Shown here one piece after another: positions 9,974 to 19,071 of a stretch of DNA of 64,000 nt; position 1 is the stretch's first letter; every line of letters starts with the position of its first letter. The notes beneath the pieces were generated by a model that was not told the origin of the DNA, did not search any database, and was given only the letters and a program-made list of their open reading frames with translations. A program made the position numbers and the translations under genes. Where the stretch lies: the NCBI RefSeq assembly GCF_004217215.1, contig NZ_SHKP01000005.1:315501-379500 (forward strand). The letters run 5' to 3'. Origin of the DNA: Rivibacter subsaxonicus (GTDB lineage: Bacteria > Pseudomonadota > Gammaproteobacteria > Burkholderiales > Burkholderiaceae_C).

Positions 9974-10852
9974 TCAGGCGCCGGCCCGGGAACCAAGCAC
10001 GGCGCGCGCGCGCTTGCGCAAGCGCTGCCCGGTCCGCAACCAGTCGTAGTGGCCGTCAAGCTTGGCACCGAGCAGCGCGGCATCGTCGCAATCGTTGACA
10101 GGCAACCGCGGCAGCAGCCAGGCATCGTCGCCGACACGCGCGCGACCGATCGCCGTCGTGACTCCGGCCCTGTAGCCGGCGCGGTCGAGCTGCTCACGCA
10201 AGCGGCCGGTGAAGTGCGCGTCCTCTTCCGGGAAGCGATAAGGGTAGGAGAACAGCGTCACCGCCTGGCCGCTCGCGTCTTCGAGCACCGACTTGGACAA
10301 GCGCAATTCGCGAGCGAGAGCGAGTTCGTCGAGCGTGTACAGGCGGCAATGGCTGTGCGAGTGCGAACCGAACTCGACGCCATCGGCAACGAGGCCGCGA
10401 ATCTCCGCGGCGTCGAGGCAGTCGCGGCCGGTGACGAAGGACTTGCCGATGTAGGCGGTTGGCATGAACACCGTCGCGCCGAAGCCGGCGCGCTGGAGGA
10501 TGGGCCAGGCCACGGTGCGAAAGTCGCGGAAGCCGTCGTCGAAGGTCAGCACGACCTTGCGCTGCAGCGCGCCCAAGTCCGCGGCGGCCAACAGGCGCAT
10601 CGCCTCGGACAGCGTGATGCCTTGGAGGCCTCGCTCGCGCAGGCAGCGCACCTGGGCCTCGAAGCTGCGCGGCGTCGTCACGGTGCGGAAGTACGGATGC
10701 ACGTCGCGATCGATATCGTCGGCAACGCTGTGATACATCAGGAGCGGGATCGTCGGCGCCTCGGCCGAGGCGCCGATGCGCCGCAACGGCGCGAACAGCC
10801 CGAGCGTGAGCAGCCGATCGACGCGCAGCCCTGCGAATGCCTCAGCGACCAT
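9974..10852 (-). CDS. Polysaccharide deacetylase (NodB/CE4 family)
   Basis: 292 residues from the ATG at 10852, which overlaps the preceding glycosyltransferase by 11 bp. The CE4 signature is clear: PLLMYHSV (residues 37-43), LTFDDGF with catalytic Asp105/Asp106, and the metal-binding histidine cluster GSHSHSH with His164, His166 and His168. SYPYRFPEEDA corresponds to motif 3. The enzyme removes N- or O-acetyl groups from acetylated sugars. No signal peptide is evident, so it may act on lipid-linked intermediates or nucleotide sugars in the cytoplasm rather than on finished polymer. Since the operon makes diacetamido sugars, partial N-deacetylation giving charged amino groups is a reasonable inference. 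Confidence 0.9.
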   Translation of the reverse strand: MVAEAFAGLRVDRLLTLGLFAPLRRIGASAEAPTIPLLMYHSVADDIDRDVHPYFRTVTTPRSFEAQVRCLRERGLQGITLSEAMRLLAAADLGALQRKVVLTFDDGFRDFRTVAWPILQRAGFGATVFMPTAYIGKSFVTGRDCLDAAEIRGLVADGVEFGSHSHSHCRLYTLDELALARELRLSKSVLEDASGQAVTLFSYPYRFPEEDAHFTGRLREQLDRAGYRAGVTTAIGRARVGDDAWLLPRLPVNDCDDAALLGAKLDGHYDWLRTGQRLRKRARAVLGSRAGA

Positions 10853-12098
10853 CGACGAGCTCCTGAACGATCGAGAAATAGCGACTCTTGTTGACGCCCC
10901 AGCTGTTGTGCTGCACGTGCTCGAGCGCCCGCGCCGCGAGCTCCTTGCCAAGCGCGCGGTCGCGGTAGGCATCGAGCAGCACACGCGCAAGGTCCTCCTC
11001 GTCGCCGGCCCGGAAGTAGCGAAGCAGCGTGGCATCGAAGTAGTGCCGGTCGATGCGCGTGTCCGCGACCACCAGCGGAACGCCGAGCGCCATGAACTCG
11101 AGAATCTTGGTGCTGAAGGCCTCGCCTCCGAACTTGTCGTCGCGCTTCGGTACCACGCCAAGATCGGCATTTGCCATCACCGCAGCGACCTCTCGCAGCG
11201 GCACCGGTTGGTGCAGCCGGACCCGATCGGCCAGGTCGAGTTCCGCGATGAGCCGCTCGAGTTCCGCGCGCGCCGGACCCTCGCCGTGGATGTGGAATTC
11301 CATTCCCGGCGTTTCGTGACGGACCAGCGCAAAAGCCCGGATGGCGATGTCGAGTCCCTGATGCCAGTTCAGCGTTCCGGGGTACGACAGCACGAAGCGG
11401 CCATCGTCGGCGGCTCGTGTCCGAAGCTCCGGACGAAACACGTTCAGGTCTGGATAGTTGATGAACGACGAGCACTTTTCGCGCGCTGTCGCGCGCGCCG
11501 CGATCTTCTCCAGCCAGAGATCGTTGGCGATGATCACGTGGTCGGCAAATGCCGCCGACCCGCGTTCGACGAGCTTCAGCGCCTTGAATACGAGTGAGTC
11601 GTGACCGACGCCGAACTTCGCCGCGTAGAACTCGGGCACGATGTCGTGAATGTCCAGGATGACGCGTGCGCCGCTGAGCTTGGGCAGCAGGGCCGCGAAC
11701 ACCTCGAAGTCCGGCACCGAGTGCACGTGGATCAGGTCATAGGAGCGCGTCCAGTGCCGGCGGCTCAACTCGAACATCGAGCGCAGGAAGAAGCGACCGA
11801 TGCGAGTCAGGTAGGCAAGCTTGCTGCGTTCGTTCTTCTGCCTTGTCTGGACCCGCAGCACGCGTACGCCATTGATCGACACATCGCGTGGCTGCCCCTC
11901 GCGCGCAAGCACGATGGCGTCGACCTCGGCGCCTTCCTGCGCCAGCGCCTCGGCATAGCGCATGACTCGACCGTCGTTCTCGTAGAACGTGTAGGCAACC
12001 ATGCAGACACGCAGCGGACGACTGCGGTCGCGCACGGTGGCCACGGATCGGCTCGCGCGGACCTCGGAATCCAGGATGGACGGAGTTGCCGTGTTCAT
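10842..12098 (-). CDS. Glycosyltransferase family 4 (GT-B fold)
   Basis: 418 residues. The N-terminal domain shows VCMVAYTFYENDGRVMRYAEAL, with VHSVPDFEVFAALL and DIHDIVPEFYAAKFG following, and the C-terminal domain has LSYPGTLNWHQGLDIAI and the acidic donor site AFSTKILEFMALGVPLVV. This is the usual GT4 retaining-transferase layout (WbuB-like). The start at 12098 overlaps the upstream glycosyltransferase stop by 4 bp (ATGA), and the stop overlaps the deacetylase start by 11 bp, so all three are translationally linked. The donor sugar is unknown; the DIHDIVPEF element is shared with transferases that add N-acetyl amino sugars. Confidence 0.9.
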   Translation of the reverse strand: MNTATPSILDSEVRASRSVATVRDRSRPLRVCMVAYTFYENDGRVMRYAEALAQEGAEVDAIVLAREGQPRDVSINGVRVLRVQTRQKNERSKLAYLTRIGRFFLRSMFELSRRHWTRSYDLIHVHSVPDFEVFAALLPKLSGARVILDIHDIVPEFYAAKFGVGHDSLVFKALKLVERGSAAFADHVIIANDLWLEKIAARATAREKCSSFINYPDLNVFRPELRTRAADDGRFVLSYPGTLNWHQGLDIAIRAFALVRHETPGMEFHIHGEGPARAELERLIAELDLADRVRLHQPVPLREVAAVMANADLGVVPKRDDKFGGEAFSTKILEFMALGVPLVVADTRIDRHYFDATLLRYFRAGDEEDLARVLLDAYRDRALGKELAARALEHVQHNSWGVNKSRYFSIVQELVDGR

Positions 12099-12868
12099 TC
12101 GAAGCCCAGTCGGCGCGCGATGGCCGCGCTGTCGTAGTTGCGGTCGAGCGTGCGGCGATCGACGCCGGCGTGACGCCACTCACTCAGGCGGTGGCGCAGT
12201 CGCAAGCGCAGGTAGCGCGGCCCCGCGGGCAGCAGCGGTGCGGCGCAACTCTCGATTGGCAGGCGGTCGCGCCACTTCGCAGCGACATGGCGGTAGGCCT
12301 CGAAGTAGTCCGCCCCCAGGTAGCGGCTTGGGCGCGAGTTATGGATCGCCGGTGCGCAGACGACGAAGGCACCGTGCCCGCCAGCCAGCGCCTGCTGCAC
12401 GATGTCGGTGCCGTAGACATGGAAGCCAGGCAGCGCATCGTCGAAGCGAATGCCCGAACTCCGTCGCAGCACGATCAGCAACTCGTCGACCGACTGGACG
12501 GGAGCGGGCTGTTCGAACTTGCTGCCAAAGACGGCGTTCAGACCGGAACTCCACACCTGTCCGACGTGCCGACCGTCAGTGCCGATGCCATAGATGCCGA
12601 GCACCGCCCAGCGCGGCTGCAGCCGTTCGACGCGCTCGATCTGCTCCAAGAGTCGCTCGCTCCAGCCGCTTGGCAGATAGACGTCCTGATGCGCGAACAC
12701 CACGACGTCGTGGCGCGCCGCCCGCAGCCCCGCGTTGTAGGCGGCGGCCGCAGACTTGCACCCGCGCTGCAGATGCAGGCCTACGCCTGGCAGCGCAAGC
12801 ACCGGCGACCTGAGCAGGTTCCGCCCGAGGACATCCTCGTCATTGGTGGCCGCAACGATATCGAGCAT
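12095..12868 (-). CDS. GT2-like glycosyltransferase (Glyco_tranf_2_5 type)
   Basis: 257 residues. It starts LDIVAATNDEDVLGRNLLRS and contains NAGLRAARHDVVVFAHQDVY, the HQDV element typical of small GT-A transferases of this subgroup. FHVYGTDIVQQALAGG and IHNSRPSRYLG follow. The role is addition of one residue to the repeat unit. The start at 12868 is chosen because the frame upstream is the 3' part of the methyltransferase region and lacks conservation; a GGAAC box lies about 6 bp ahead. It ends with a 4-bp overlap into the next glycosyltransferase. Confidence in fold is higher than in activity. Confidence 0.8.
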   Translation of the reverse strand: MLDIVAATNDEDVLGRNLLRSPVLALPGVGLHLQRGCKSAAAAYNAGLRAARHDVVVFAHQDVYLPSGWSERLLEQIERVERLQPRWAVLGIYGIGTDGRHVGQVWSSGLNAVFGSKFEQPAPVQSVDELLIVLRRSSGIRFDDALPGFHVYGTDIVQQALAGGHGAFVVCAPAIHNSRPSRYLGADYFEAYRHVAAKWRDRLPIESCAAPLLPAGPRYLRLRLRHRLSEWRHAGVDRRTLDRNYDSAAIARRLGFE

Positions 12869-12900
12869 GGGTAGTTCCGCGCAGTCGGGTGGCTGAAGTT

Positions 12901-13749
12901 CTAGGCCGGCGTGGCGTGCATCGGCAACTGCGGCGGCCGTGCCGAGAAGCCGAGGCTGCCACGTCGCACGATGACCGCCTCGATGTCCGAACGAAACATC
13001 GGCACCTTGGCGATGGCGCGCTTGAGCAGCGCCTTGACGCCGCGCGCGTCGGGCGACTCGGACGAGTACCAGCGAATGCCGACATCGAAGTCCGGCGAGA
13101 GCAAGGCGAAGTAGCGCCGGATCTCCCACGCCGAATACTCCTTCCAGTGGTGACCGTAGGTCACGCTGCCCATGATCTCGTCGAGGCCGATGCCGATGCC
13201 ACGCAAGCGCAGCAGGTCGAGAAGCTGCCGCACGAATGCGGCCGGCCGCAACGCGTTCGGCGTCGACAGATAGATGACGCCACCCGGCTTAAGCAACTCG
13301 TAGACGCGGGCCCAGAACCGGACCGGATTGAAGGTGATGTGCTCGAGGATCTCGGTAAAGACGATCAGGTCGAACTGGCCCTCGAGGCCGGGCAGGAATT
13401 CGCCCGATTCGATGGCGTTGACGGCGAAGTTCTGGATGTCGTGACGCCGGGCGCGCTCCACGACAAATCCAGCCTCCGCGAACAGGCCGATATCCATGCC
13501 AACGACTTCGTAGCCCAACTCGCGCAACAACACGCTCTGGTGGAGATAGTGGCTGCCGATATCCAGCACTTTCCCGCCGGCAGGACACACCTCCGCGATC
13601 CGCGCCGCGGCGCGCATGTAGCGCGTGATCTGCCCCTGCAGGTAGTTGTCGTCTCCGCCGTGCTGGCCCTCGACCGTCCTGGCAAGCGCCGCCACGGCCT
13701 GCGCCAGGTGGGTGGCGACTACGAGTTCCTCGGCGCCCAGGGTCAGCAT
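12901..13749 (-). CDS. Class I SAM-dependent methyltransferase
   Basis: 282 residues with SAM motif I VLDIGSHYLHQS, an acidic strand VVGMDIG, motif FDLIVFTEILEHI and LLKPGGVIYLSTPN, all typical of the UbiE/COQ5-like small-molecule methyltransferase fold. The C-terminal 100 residues (HHWKEYSAWEIRRYF) resemble polysaccharide-locus methyltransferases. In this operon the probable substrate is a sugar hydroxyl, a terminal sugar that stops chain growth, or a uronic-acid carboxyl. The start overlaps the polymerase gene end by 7 bp. Confidence 0.85.
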   Translation of the reverse strand: MLTLGAEELVVATHLAQAVAALARTVEGQHGGDDNYLQGQITRYMRAAARIAEVCPAGGKVLDIGSHYLHQSVLLRELGYEVVGMDIGLFAEAGFVVERARRHDIQNFAVNAIESGEFLPGLEGQFDLIVFTEILEHITFNPVRFWARVYELLKPGGVIYLSTPNALRPAAFVRQLLDLLRLRGIGIGLDEIMGSVTYGHHWKEYSAWEIRRYFALLSPDFDVGIRWYSSESPDARGVKALLKRAIAKVPMFRSDIEAVIVRRGSLGFSARPPQLPMHATPA

Positions 13750-15143
13750 CGGTGGCCTCCAACTTGATGGGAAACAGCAGGATCCAGCCGCCCGGTCACT
13801 CGGCGCTCACGGTTGCGCCAGGGGTTGGTACCGCCGGCAATGCCGTCGGGAGGCTTCGCCGCCTCGGCTGCGGTGCCGTCCGGCACCAGCGTGCCTGCTG
13901 TCGCGAGCATCGCCAGCAGCAGGTACCAGTTCACGATGTTCTGGTCGAAGTACGGCACCGAGATGTAGTTGAAGCAGTGCACCAGCAAGGAGGCGCCAAG
14001 CGCCCAGAGGAAGCGCTGCTCGCCGCGATCGGCACTTTCCCAGGCGTGCACGGCACGACCCGCCGAGCCAAAGCCGCGGACGATGATCACGATGAAAAGT
14101 ACCAGCGAGATCAGGCCACCCTGCACTGCGATCAGCACGTACTGGTTGGTCACGTCGAACATGTAGTAGCCCCAATGCGCGGTCGAGTACGTGCCGACCA
14201 GCCACCATTCGGAGAAGCGGTTGACCGCGTGATCGATCAGGATCGCGCGGTGATACGACGTCGAGCCGCCAAAGACGCCGACCCGGGCGAGCAGGAACCA
14301 CACGGGCGCAGCCATGACCAGGTGCAATGTGAGTACGGTGAGTCCCAGACCCCAGCGCACGGTGCGCATGTGCTGGCGCCAGGGCCACATCGCCAAGGCA
14401 ATCACGCCAGCGCCGGCCGCCATCACGGGCCCGCTGGAGCCGGAGGTGACGACAATCACCAGCGCCGAGACGATGCCGATGAGCGCCGTCGAGCGCTTGC
14501 CATCGCGCTGCCACCAGAGCCCGACGAAGAGCGGCAGCAACGCGCTGCCAAAGGCTCCGGCCAGGATCGGGTGCATGAACGGCCCCTGGCACCGAATGAC
14601 GCCTTCGCGCACCAGCGCATTGGGCGGCACGCCGCCGAAGGCCGCAAAGGGGTTCTGCCCCGACAATTTCTCGACGATCATGCTGATCGCCACCGGAGCC
14701 ACCATCAGCGCGAACAGGCGCACAACAAAGCGCATCTCGTCAACGTTGCGCACCAGTACGCGAAACAGGAAGTAGAGACCGAGCGCGTCGTAGGCCAGGC
14801 CAAGCCGATTGACGAAGGCAGAGCTTGTCTGCCACAGCGCCGTGTAGGTCACGATGCTCGCAACGACCCACCAGACCATTGCGCGATCAAGCGGACTCGG
14901 CTTGTCGAGCTGCGCCTCGCCGCGCATCAGCATGCGCACGAAGCCGAACAGCACCAGCAAGCGGATCAGCGTGAAGTTGAGGTCGAGGATCAGGATGCGC
15001 TGGCCCATCGTCATGTAGCAGACCAGCGCGACGATCGGCACCACGGCATGCCGACGCGGCAGCACCAGCATCAGCAAGCACATCAGCAGGCCGAAGATCA
15101 GGCCGAAGGCGCTGATGTTGGTGGCGTTGTCGGTGGCGTACAC
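13743..15143 (-). CDS. O-antigen ligase/polymerase family membrane protein (probable Wzy)
   Basis: 466 residues with about ten to twelve hydrophobic membrane segments, among them FGLIFGLLMCLLMLVL near the N-terminus and LVLFIVIIVRGFG near the C-terminus. A large periplasmic loop holds STSYHRAILIDHAVNRFSEW, the region corresponding to the RxxxW/H-rich catalytic loop of WaaL/Wzy enzymes. As the operon also has a Wzx-type flippase and an initiating transferase, polymerisation of lipid-linked repeats (Wzy) is more likely than ligation to lipid A. The charged 45-residue C-terminal tail is cytoplasmic. Sequence alone does not separate Wzy from WaaL. Confidence 0.85.
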   Translation of the reverse strand: MYATDNATNISAFGLIFGLLMCLLMLVLPRRHAVVPIVALVCYMTMGQRILILDLNFTLIRLLVLFGFVRMLMRGEAQLDKPSPLDRAMVWWVVASIVTYTALWQTSSAFVNRLGLAYDALGLYFLFRVLVRNVDEMRFVVRLFALMVAPVAISMIVEKLSGQNPFAAFGGVPPNALVREGVIRCQGPFMHPILAGAFGSALLPLFVGLWWQRDGKRSTALIGIVSALVIVVTSGSSGPVMAAGAGVIALAMWPWRQHMRTVRWGLGLTVLTLHLVMAAPVWFLLARVGVFGGSTSYHRAILIDHAVNRFSEWWLVGTYSTAHWGYYMFDVTNQYVLIAVQGGLISLVLFIVIIVRGFGSAGRAVHAWESADRGEQRFLWALGASLLVHCFNYISVPYFDQNIVNWYLLLAMLATAGTLVPDGTAAEAAKPPDGIAGGTNPWRNRERRVTGRLDPAVSHQVGGHRC

Positions 15144-15152
15144 GGCGCGACC

Positions 15153-16445
15153 TCAGGCGGCTTCCAGGCACCGCTCGACGCTGCGCAGCAGCCTGGGTCC
15201 CTGAGCGTCAATGCTGTGCTCGCGCAGTACCCGCTGACGGCCGGCCTCCCCCAGGCGCGCTCCAAGCTCGGGCTGGCATGCCAGTTCCCGCAGTGCCGCG
15301 ACGAAGGCGGTCAAGTTCAGGTAGGGAACAACGCGCCCGGCGTCGCCGGCCACGAACTCCGGCGTGCCACCAGCCATCGCAAAGCACACCACCGGCAGGC
15401 GATGCGTGGCCGCTTCGAGGGCGACCAGCGGAAAGGGATCCTCGCGCGATGTGAGTGCGAAGGCATCCATGGCGCAGTAGTAGGCAGACACATCTGCCGT
15501 TGCTGGCACCCTGCAGCAAACCGCCTCCAAGCCCAGTTGCTTGACATCGAAGTCGAACTGCATTGCTTCAGGAGATCCGCACTGCGCACCACCTACCCAC
15601 AGAAAGTGCACCCGCTGTGCGCCGTCGGCGCGCTGTGCGAGCCGCGCGATCTGCAGGAACAGGTCAGTGCCCTTGCGCCAACCCAGACCGCCACAGCCGC
15701 CAACCACGAACGCGTCTTCTGGCAGACCTAGCTGATGGCGAACCTTGGCCCGAAGCTCCGCCCGAATTGCCAAGGACGGGGCTTCGTCGGGAACAAAGCC
15801 GTATATCTGGTCGATGCACTCCGGCCTGACGGCGTAGCCGCTGCTCAACGCCTGCGCGACTGCGCGCGAGACCGCGACGACTCTATTGGCAGCACGCAGT
15901 GCCCCTCGCGCCCCGTCATCCGGTAGCGTCAGTCCGAGCGCATAGGGAAGCTCGTGGATGTGCCAGATCAACGGTGGGGGCCGATCGCCGAGCGCCGCGA
16001 CGTACGGCCAGACCGCCGCCGTGTTTGCGTACACCAAGTCGTACCGACGGCCAAGCGTCAATGCACGAAGCTTGGCGCGCAACCAAGCCGACGCGACCGG
16101 TCGCGCCCACCTGGACGGCAGCAGCCGAATCGGGTACGGCATGCTCGACACGATGGTCACGGATGCAATAGCGCGGAAGTCCTCGACAAGCGGCCCGTGT
16201 CCATCGCTCACGACATCAATCTGAAAGTTGCCGTGCTGCTTGAGCCAGCGCAACATTTGCAGCAACAGCAGGCTTGCGCCGTTGCGCGACATTGCGTGGC
16301 TGAACACCAACACGCGCCTCGCAGGCTTGCTGTGCGCCGGCGTTTCGACTGAGTGCGCTTTCGATCGCTCTTGAGTCTCGTGGCCGGCCGAGATCAATGT
16401 GCGCAGATGGCGCTGCGCTTGACGGGTTTCGGCGCTGGGGTTCAT
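15153..16445 (-). CDS. Glycosyltransferase family 4 (GT-B fold)
   Basis: 430 residues from the ATG at 16445. An ATG at 16535 (30 residues longer, overlapping the previous gene by 19 bp) is also possible; neither has a good ribosome site. The GT-B N-domain opens RVLVFSHAMSRNGASLLLLQ and has LVYANTAAVWPYVAALGD. The C-domain has VGGCGGLGWRKGTDLFL and the acidic donor motif SREDPFPLVALEA followed by AMAGGTPEFV. It transfers a sugar in the repeat-unit assembly line. It lies 9 bp downstream of the polymerase gene. Confidence 0.88.
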   Translation of the reverse strand: MNPSAETRQAQRHLRTLISAGHETQERSKAHSVETPAHSKPARRVLVFSHAMSRNGASLLLLQMLRWLKQHGNFQIDVVSDGHGPLVEDFRAIASVTIVSSMPYPIRLLPSRWARPVASAWLRAKLRALTLGRRYDLVYANTAAVWPYVAALGDRPPPLIWHIHELPYALGLTLPDDGARGALRAANRVVAVSRAVAQALSSGYAVRPECIDQIYGFVPDEAPSLAIRAELRAKVRHQLGLPEDAFVVGGCGGLGWRKGTDLFLQIARLAQRADGAQRVHFLWVGGAQCGSPEAMQFDFDVKQLGLEAVCCRVPATADVSAYYCAMDAFALTSREDPFPLVALEAATHRLPVVCFAMAGGTPEFVAGDAGRVVPYLNLTAFVAALRELACQPELGARLGEAGRQRVLREHSIDAQGPRLLRSVERCLEAA

Positions 16446-16516
16446 CGACTCGACACCGTCGCTCAGGCCAAGAGCTCTGATATCCACATGCGCGACACCA
16501 AGGAGGCGACGAAACA

Positions 16517-17518
16517 CTACGCGGAGAGCCGCCATGGGGTGGCAAGCGTGCGCAGCGCTCGCCACGCGCGCGGTCCGATCAACTGCTTGAGCGCTAGCTT
16601 CTGCCATTGAGGGCTGCGACGTATCGCCGGGTTCAGTTCCTCGGCAAACGAGCAAAGTGCTCTGACCGCTGTATCGTCAGAAGCAAGGACCGCATCTCCA
16701 GCCATGCCGACCGCGGTCATGCTCAGCACACGAAGCGCATCGGCGCGCAATGCAACAGCGTGCTCGAGCCTGCCGCCCCAGGCACGGAAGAAGTAGTCGA
16801 CCGCATCTCGTCGACCGCGGAGATCTCCTAGGCCGTGCCGATCCTGCGAGTACGCGGTCGACATGTTCAGATCATGGCGGCGGTACACGGCCTGAAAGTC
16901 GTGAACGAAGCCAACCCCTCCCAGTACGGCCAGTCGCCACCACATCTCCATGTCCGCGGTATGAGGAAGCGAGGCCAGATACCCACCGCTTCCCTTCACC
17001 ATCTCGGTCGATGTCACGGCCGTCGGTGTTGGAACAATGTTTGTTGCCTTGGACAGCCTGATGAACTGATCGGCGCCGATGACTTCCGTTGCGGCGCCAG
17101 TGCCTTCGAGCGCGCTGCAACGCTGGTCAGTCAGGCGGCCGTTCGCCGTCAACACTTTGCTGTTGCCAAACACCAGCCCGAGCCGCGGGTGACGGTCAAA
17201 GACGTCGATTGCACGCCCTAGTGCACCGGGGAGCAGATAGTCATCCGCCGACAGCAGCATCGACAGCTGCGCCGCGCACCAATCGATGCCCTCGTTGTAG
17301 GTGGCGATGTGCCCCGCGTTCTTCGGATGGCGCACAAAGGTCACTCGCCGATCCGCACGTGCAAGTTCTTGGGCGACATCGGGAGTGTTGTCCTGCGAAG
17401 CGTCATCAATGATGAGCACGCGCAAATCGCTGACCGACTGCGACAGAACGCTTTCGACGCATTCACGCAGGAATGCTCCGTAGTTGTAGCAGGGCACTAC
17501 TACGTCAATGGACTTCAC
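16517..17518 (-). CDS. Glycosyltransferase family 2
   Basis: 333 residues starting MKSIDVVVPCYNYGAFLREC, with VLIIDDASQDNTPDVA for the nucleotide and SADDYLLPG carrying the metal-binding DD. The C-terminal helical half (LPHTADMEMWWRLAVLGGVG) binds the acceptor. The start overlaps the flippase stop by 4 bp (ATGA). The coding sequence here looks somewhat less G/C-extreme than the housekeeping genes to the right, as is common inside polysaccharide loci; this was judged by eye. Confidence 0.9.
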   Translation of the reverse strand: MKSIDVVVPCYNYGAFLRECVESVLSQSVSDLRVLIIDDASQDNTPDVAQELARADRRVTFVRHPKNAGHIATYNEGIDWCAAQLSMLLSADDYLLPGALGRAIDVFDRHPRLGLVFGNSKVLTANGRLTDQRCSALEGTGAATEVIGADQFIRLSKATNIVPTPTAVTSTEMVKGSGGYLASLPHTADMEMWWRLAVLGGVGFVHDFQAVYRRHDLNMSTAYSQDRHGLGDLRGRRDAVDYFFRAWGGRLEHAVALRADALRVLSMTAVGMAGDAVLASDDTAVRALCSFAEELNPAIRRSPQWQKLALKQLIGPRAWRALRTLATPWRLSA

Positions 17519-19071
17519 GTGCGTTGTCCCTTTAGCAATGCGCGCAGACGTGCCCAGGGCACGAGGTCTGCTTCAGACAACAGGACCAGCGACCTGACGG
17601 CGTAGCCGCTGACGAGCAGCAACGCCGCACCGGACATGAGATGTGCCCAAGCGCTACCGAAGTAGGGCGCGATCCAGGCAAGTGCGGCGCATGCCGCATA
17701 CGCGAGCAGAAGCCTAGCGTTCGCCTGGCTCCAGGCGAACCCAACAAGTCTGCGAGCCACGACCGCAATCAAAACGAGGTGAAACATGTTGGCTAGCAAG
17801 AAGCTGATACCAGCGCCCACCAGACCGAACTTCCCGACTAGTGTCCAGCAGAGCGCGAGATACAGCGCGGTCCAGCCGGCATCAACGGCAACGAAGAGTG
17901 CCCGTCGATTTTTAGCAATCACGACATAGCCGATCGGCCAGCTCACCACCCTGACGGCCATTCCGAGGCAGATCCAACGCAGCACGTCGACAGCCGCTGC
18001 GAACTGCGGGCTGTAGAACATCGGCACCAGCAGTGGCGCGAGAATCAGCGTACCGATCACACCGGGTCCGCCAAGCAGGACGCTGACACGGGTCTGCTCG
18101 TTGACCAGCTGGTTCATCTGGTCGTGTTGCGTCGCCAAGCCCACCAGTCGCGGATAGAAGTCAGCGCTCATTGCGCCGAGGATGAAGCCCACGTACAGCC
18201 CACCCAGCGTCCAGGCCGCCTGGAAGTACCCGGCCGACTCGAGACCGCCGTTGTGCAGCACGATCAGGCGCACGACGTACGAAGCCGCCATCATCAACAG
18301 GCCGCTTGCCATGAAGGCAAAGCCCAGTTGGAGCAGCGGGCGACTCTCACGCCAGGTGTCAGACCACGCCACCGCAACGCGGCTGATGTCCAGGCGCCGT
18401 GCGTAGTGCCACACGATCAGCACTTGGACGGCGGCGCTGGCAACCAGGGCAGGCGCCACGCCGGCCTCGCCCAGCCAGAAAACGATCAACACCGTGGCAA
18501 CCGCGCTGACGGCAGCGCCCCAGGCCCCAATGCGTGCCAGGTCGGCGATGCGCCTCGCCCCCTGCAGCACGGCCGCGTGGCCACTGGCGATCAGCCTGAG
18601 GAATACGGCCAGTGCCAGCAGCGCGACCGCGCCAGCGTGGCGCTCGTCACCAAAGCTGAGTCTTGCGATTGGCGCACTGAGCACTACAACCAGCAACGCG
18701 CCACTCAGACCCAGCAGCCACGCAACACGCCTGAGCACGGCGGCGCTTCGGCCCACTCGCTCGGTATCGCCAGCAGCCTGAGCTTCGGCGATCTGCCGCA
18801 CGCCGCTGTTGTTGATGCCCATGCTCGCCAGGCTGTGAGCCAGGTCGGCGATTGCAGACAACATGCCCATCAGGCCAAAGCCCGCCGGACCCAGCAGCAC
18901 AGCCACCACCTTCGTGCGCACGATGGAGACGGCAATGTTGATTGCCGAGGACCCGCCCATCAGCATGCAGGCCGAGAGGATCTGCTGATAGCTGCTTTTC
19001 ACCGGCGCCGCTGGCGCCAGTGCGGCACCCTCCGACGTCGCATGCGCCGTCGATGCCGGTGTCGGGTTCAT
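17515..19071 (-). CDS. Wzx-type oligosaccharide flippase (PST/MATE superfamily)
   Basis: 518 residues; about 12-14 membrane segments follow a soluble 30-residue head. Diagnostic stretches are QQILSACMLMGGSSAINIAV, VRTKVVAVLLGPAGFGLMG, and the mid-protein AAWTLGGLYVGFILGAMSAD. The protein moves the undecaprenyl-linked repeat unit across the inner membrane before polymerisation. The start at 19071 is the ATG that overlaps the aminotransferase stop by 4 bp. In-frame sequence upstream of it lies within the aminotransferase gene and is not coding. Confidence 0.9.
   Translation of the reverse strand: MNPTPASTAHATSEGAALAPAAPVKSSYQQILSACMLMGGSSAINIAVSIVRTKVVAVLLGPAGFGLMGMLSAIADLAHSLASMGINNSGVRQIAEAQAAGDTERVGRSAAVLRRVAWLLGLSGALLVVVLSAPIARLSFGDERHAGAVALLALAVFLRLIASGHAAVLQGARRIADLARIGAWGAAVSAVATVLIVFWLGEAGVAPALVASAAVQVLIVWHYARRLDISRVAVAWSDTWRESRPLLQLGFAFMASGLLMMAASYVVRLIVLHNGGLESAGYFQAAWTLGGLYVGFILGAMSADFYPRLVGLATQHDQMNQLVNEQTRVSVLLGGPGVIGTLILAPLLVPMFYSPQFAAAVDVLRWICLGMAVRVVSWPIGYVVIAKNRRALFVAVDAGWTALYLALCWTLVGKFGLVGAGISFLLANMFHLVLIAVVARRLVGFAWSQANARLLLAYAACAALAWIAPYFGSAWAHLMSGAALLLVSGYAVRSLVLLSEADLVPWARLRALLKGQRT

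Noticed and set aside
13752-15731. 659-residue plus-strand reading frame
   Set aside because: Antisense to the Wzy-type and GT4 genes; Gln/His/Arg-rich and motif-free.
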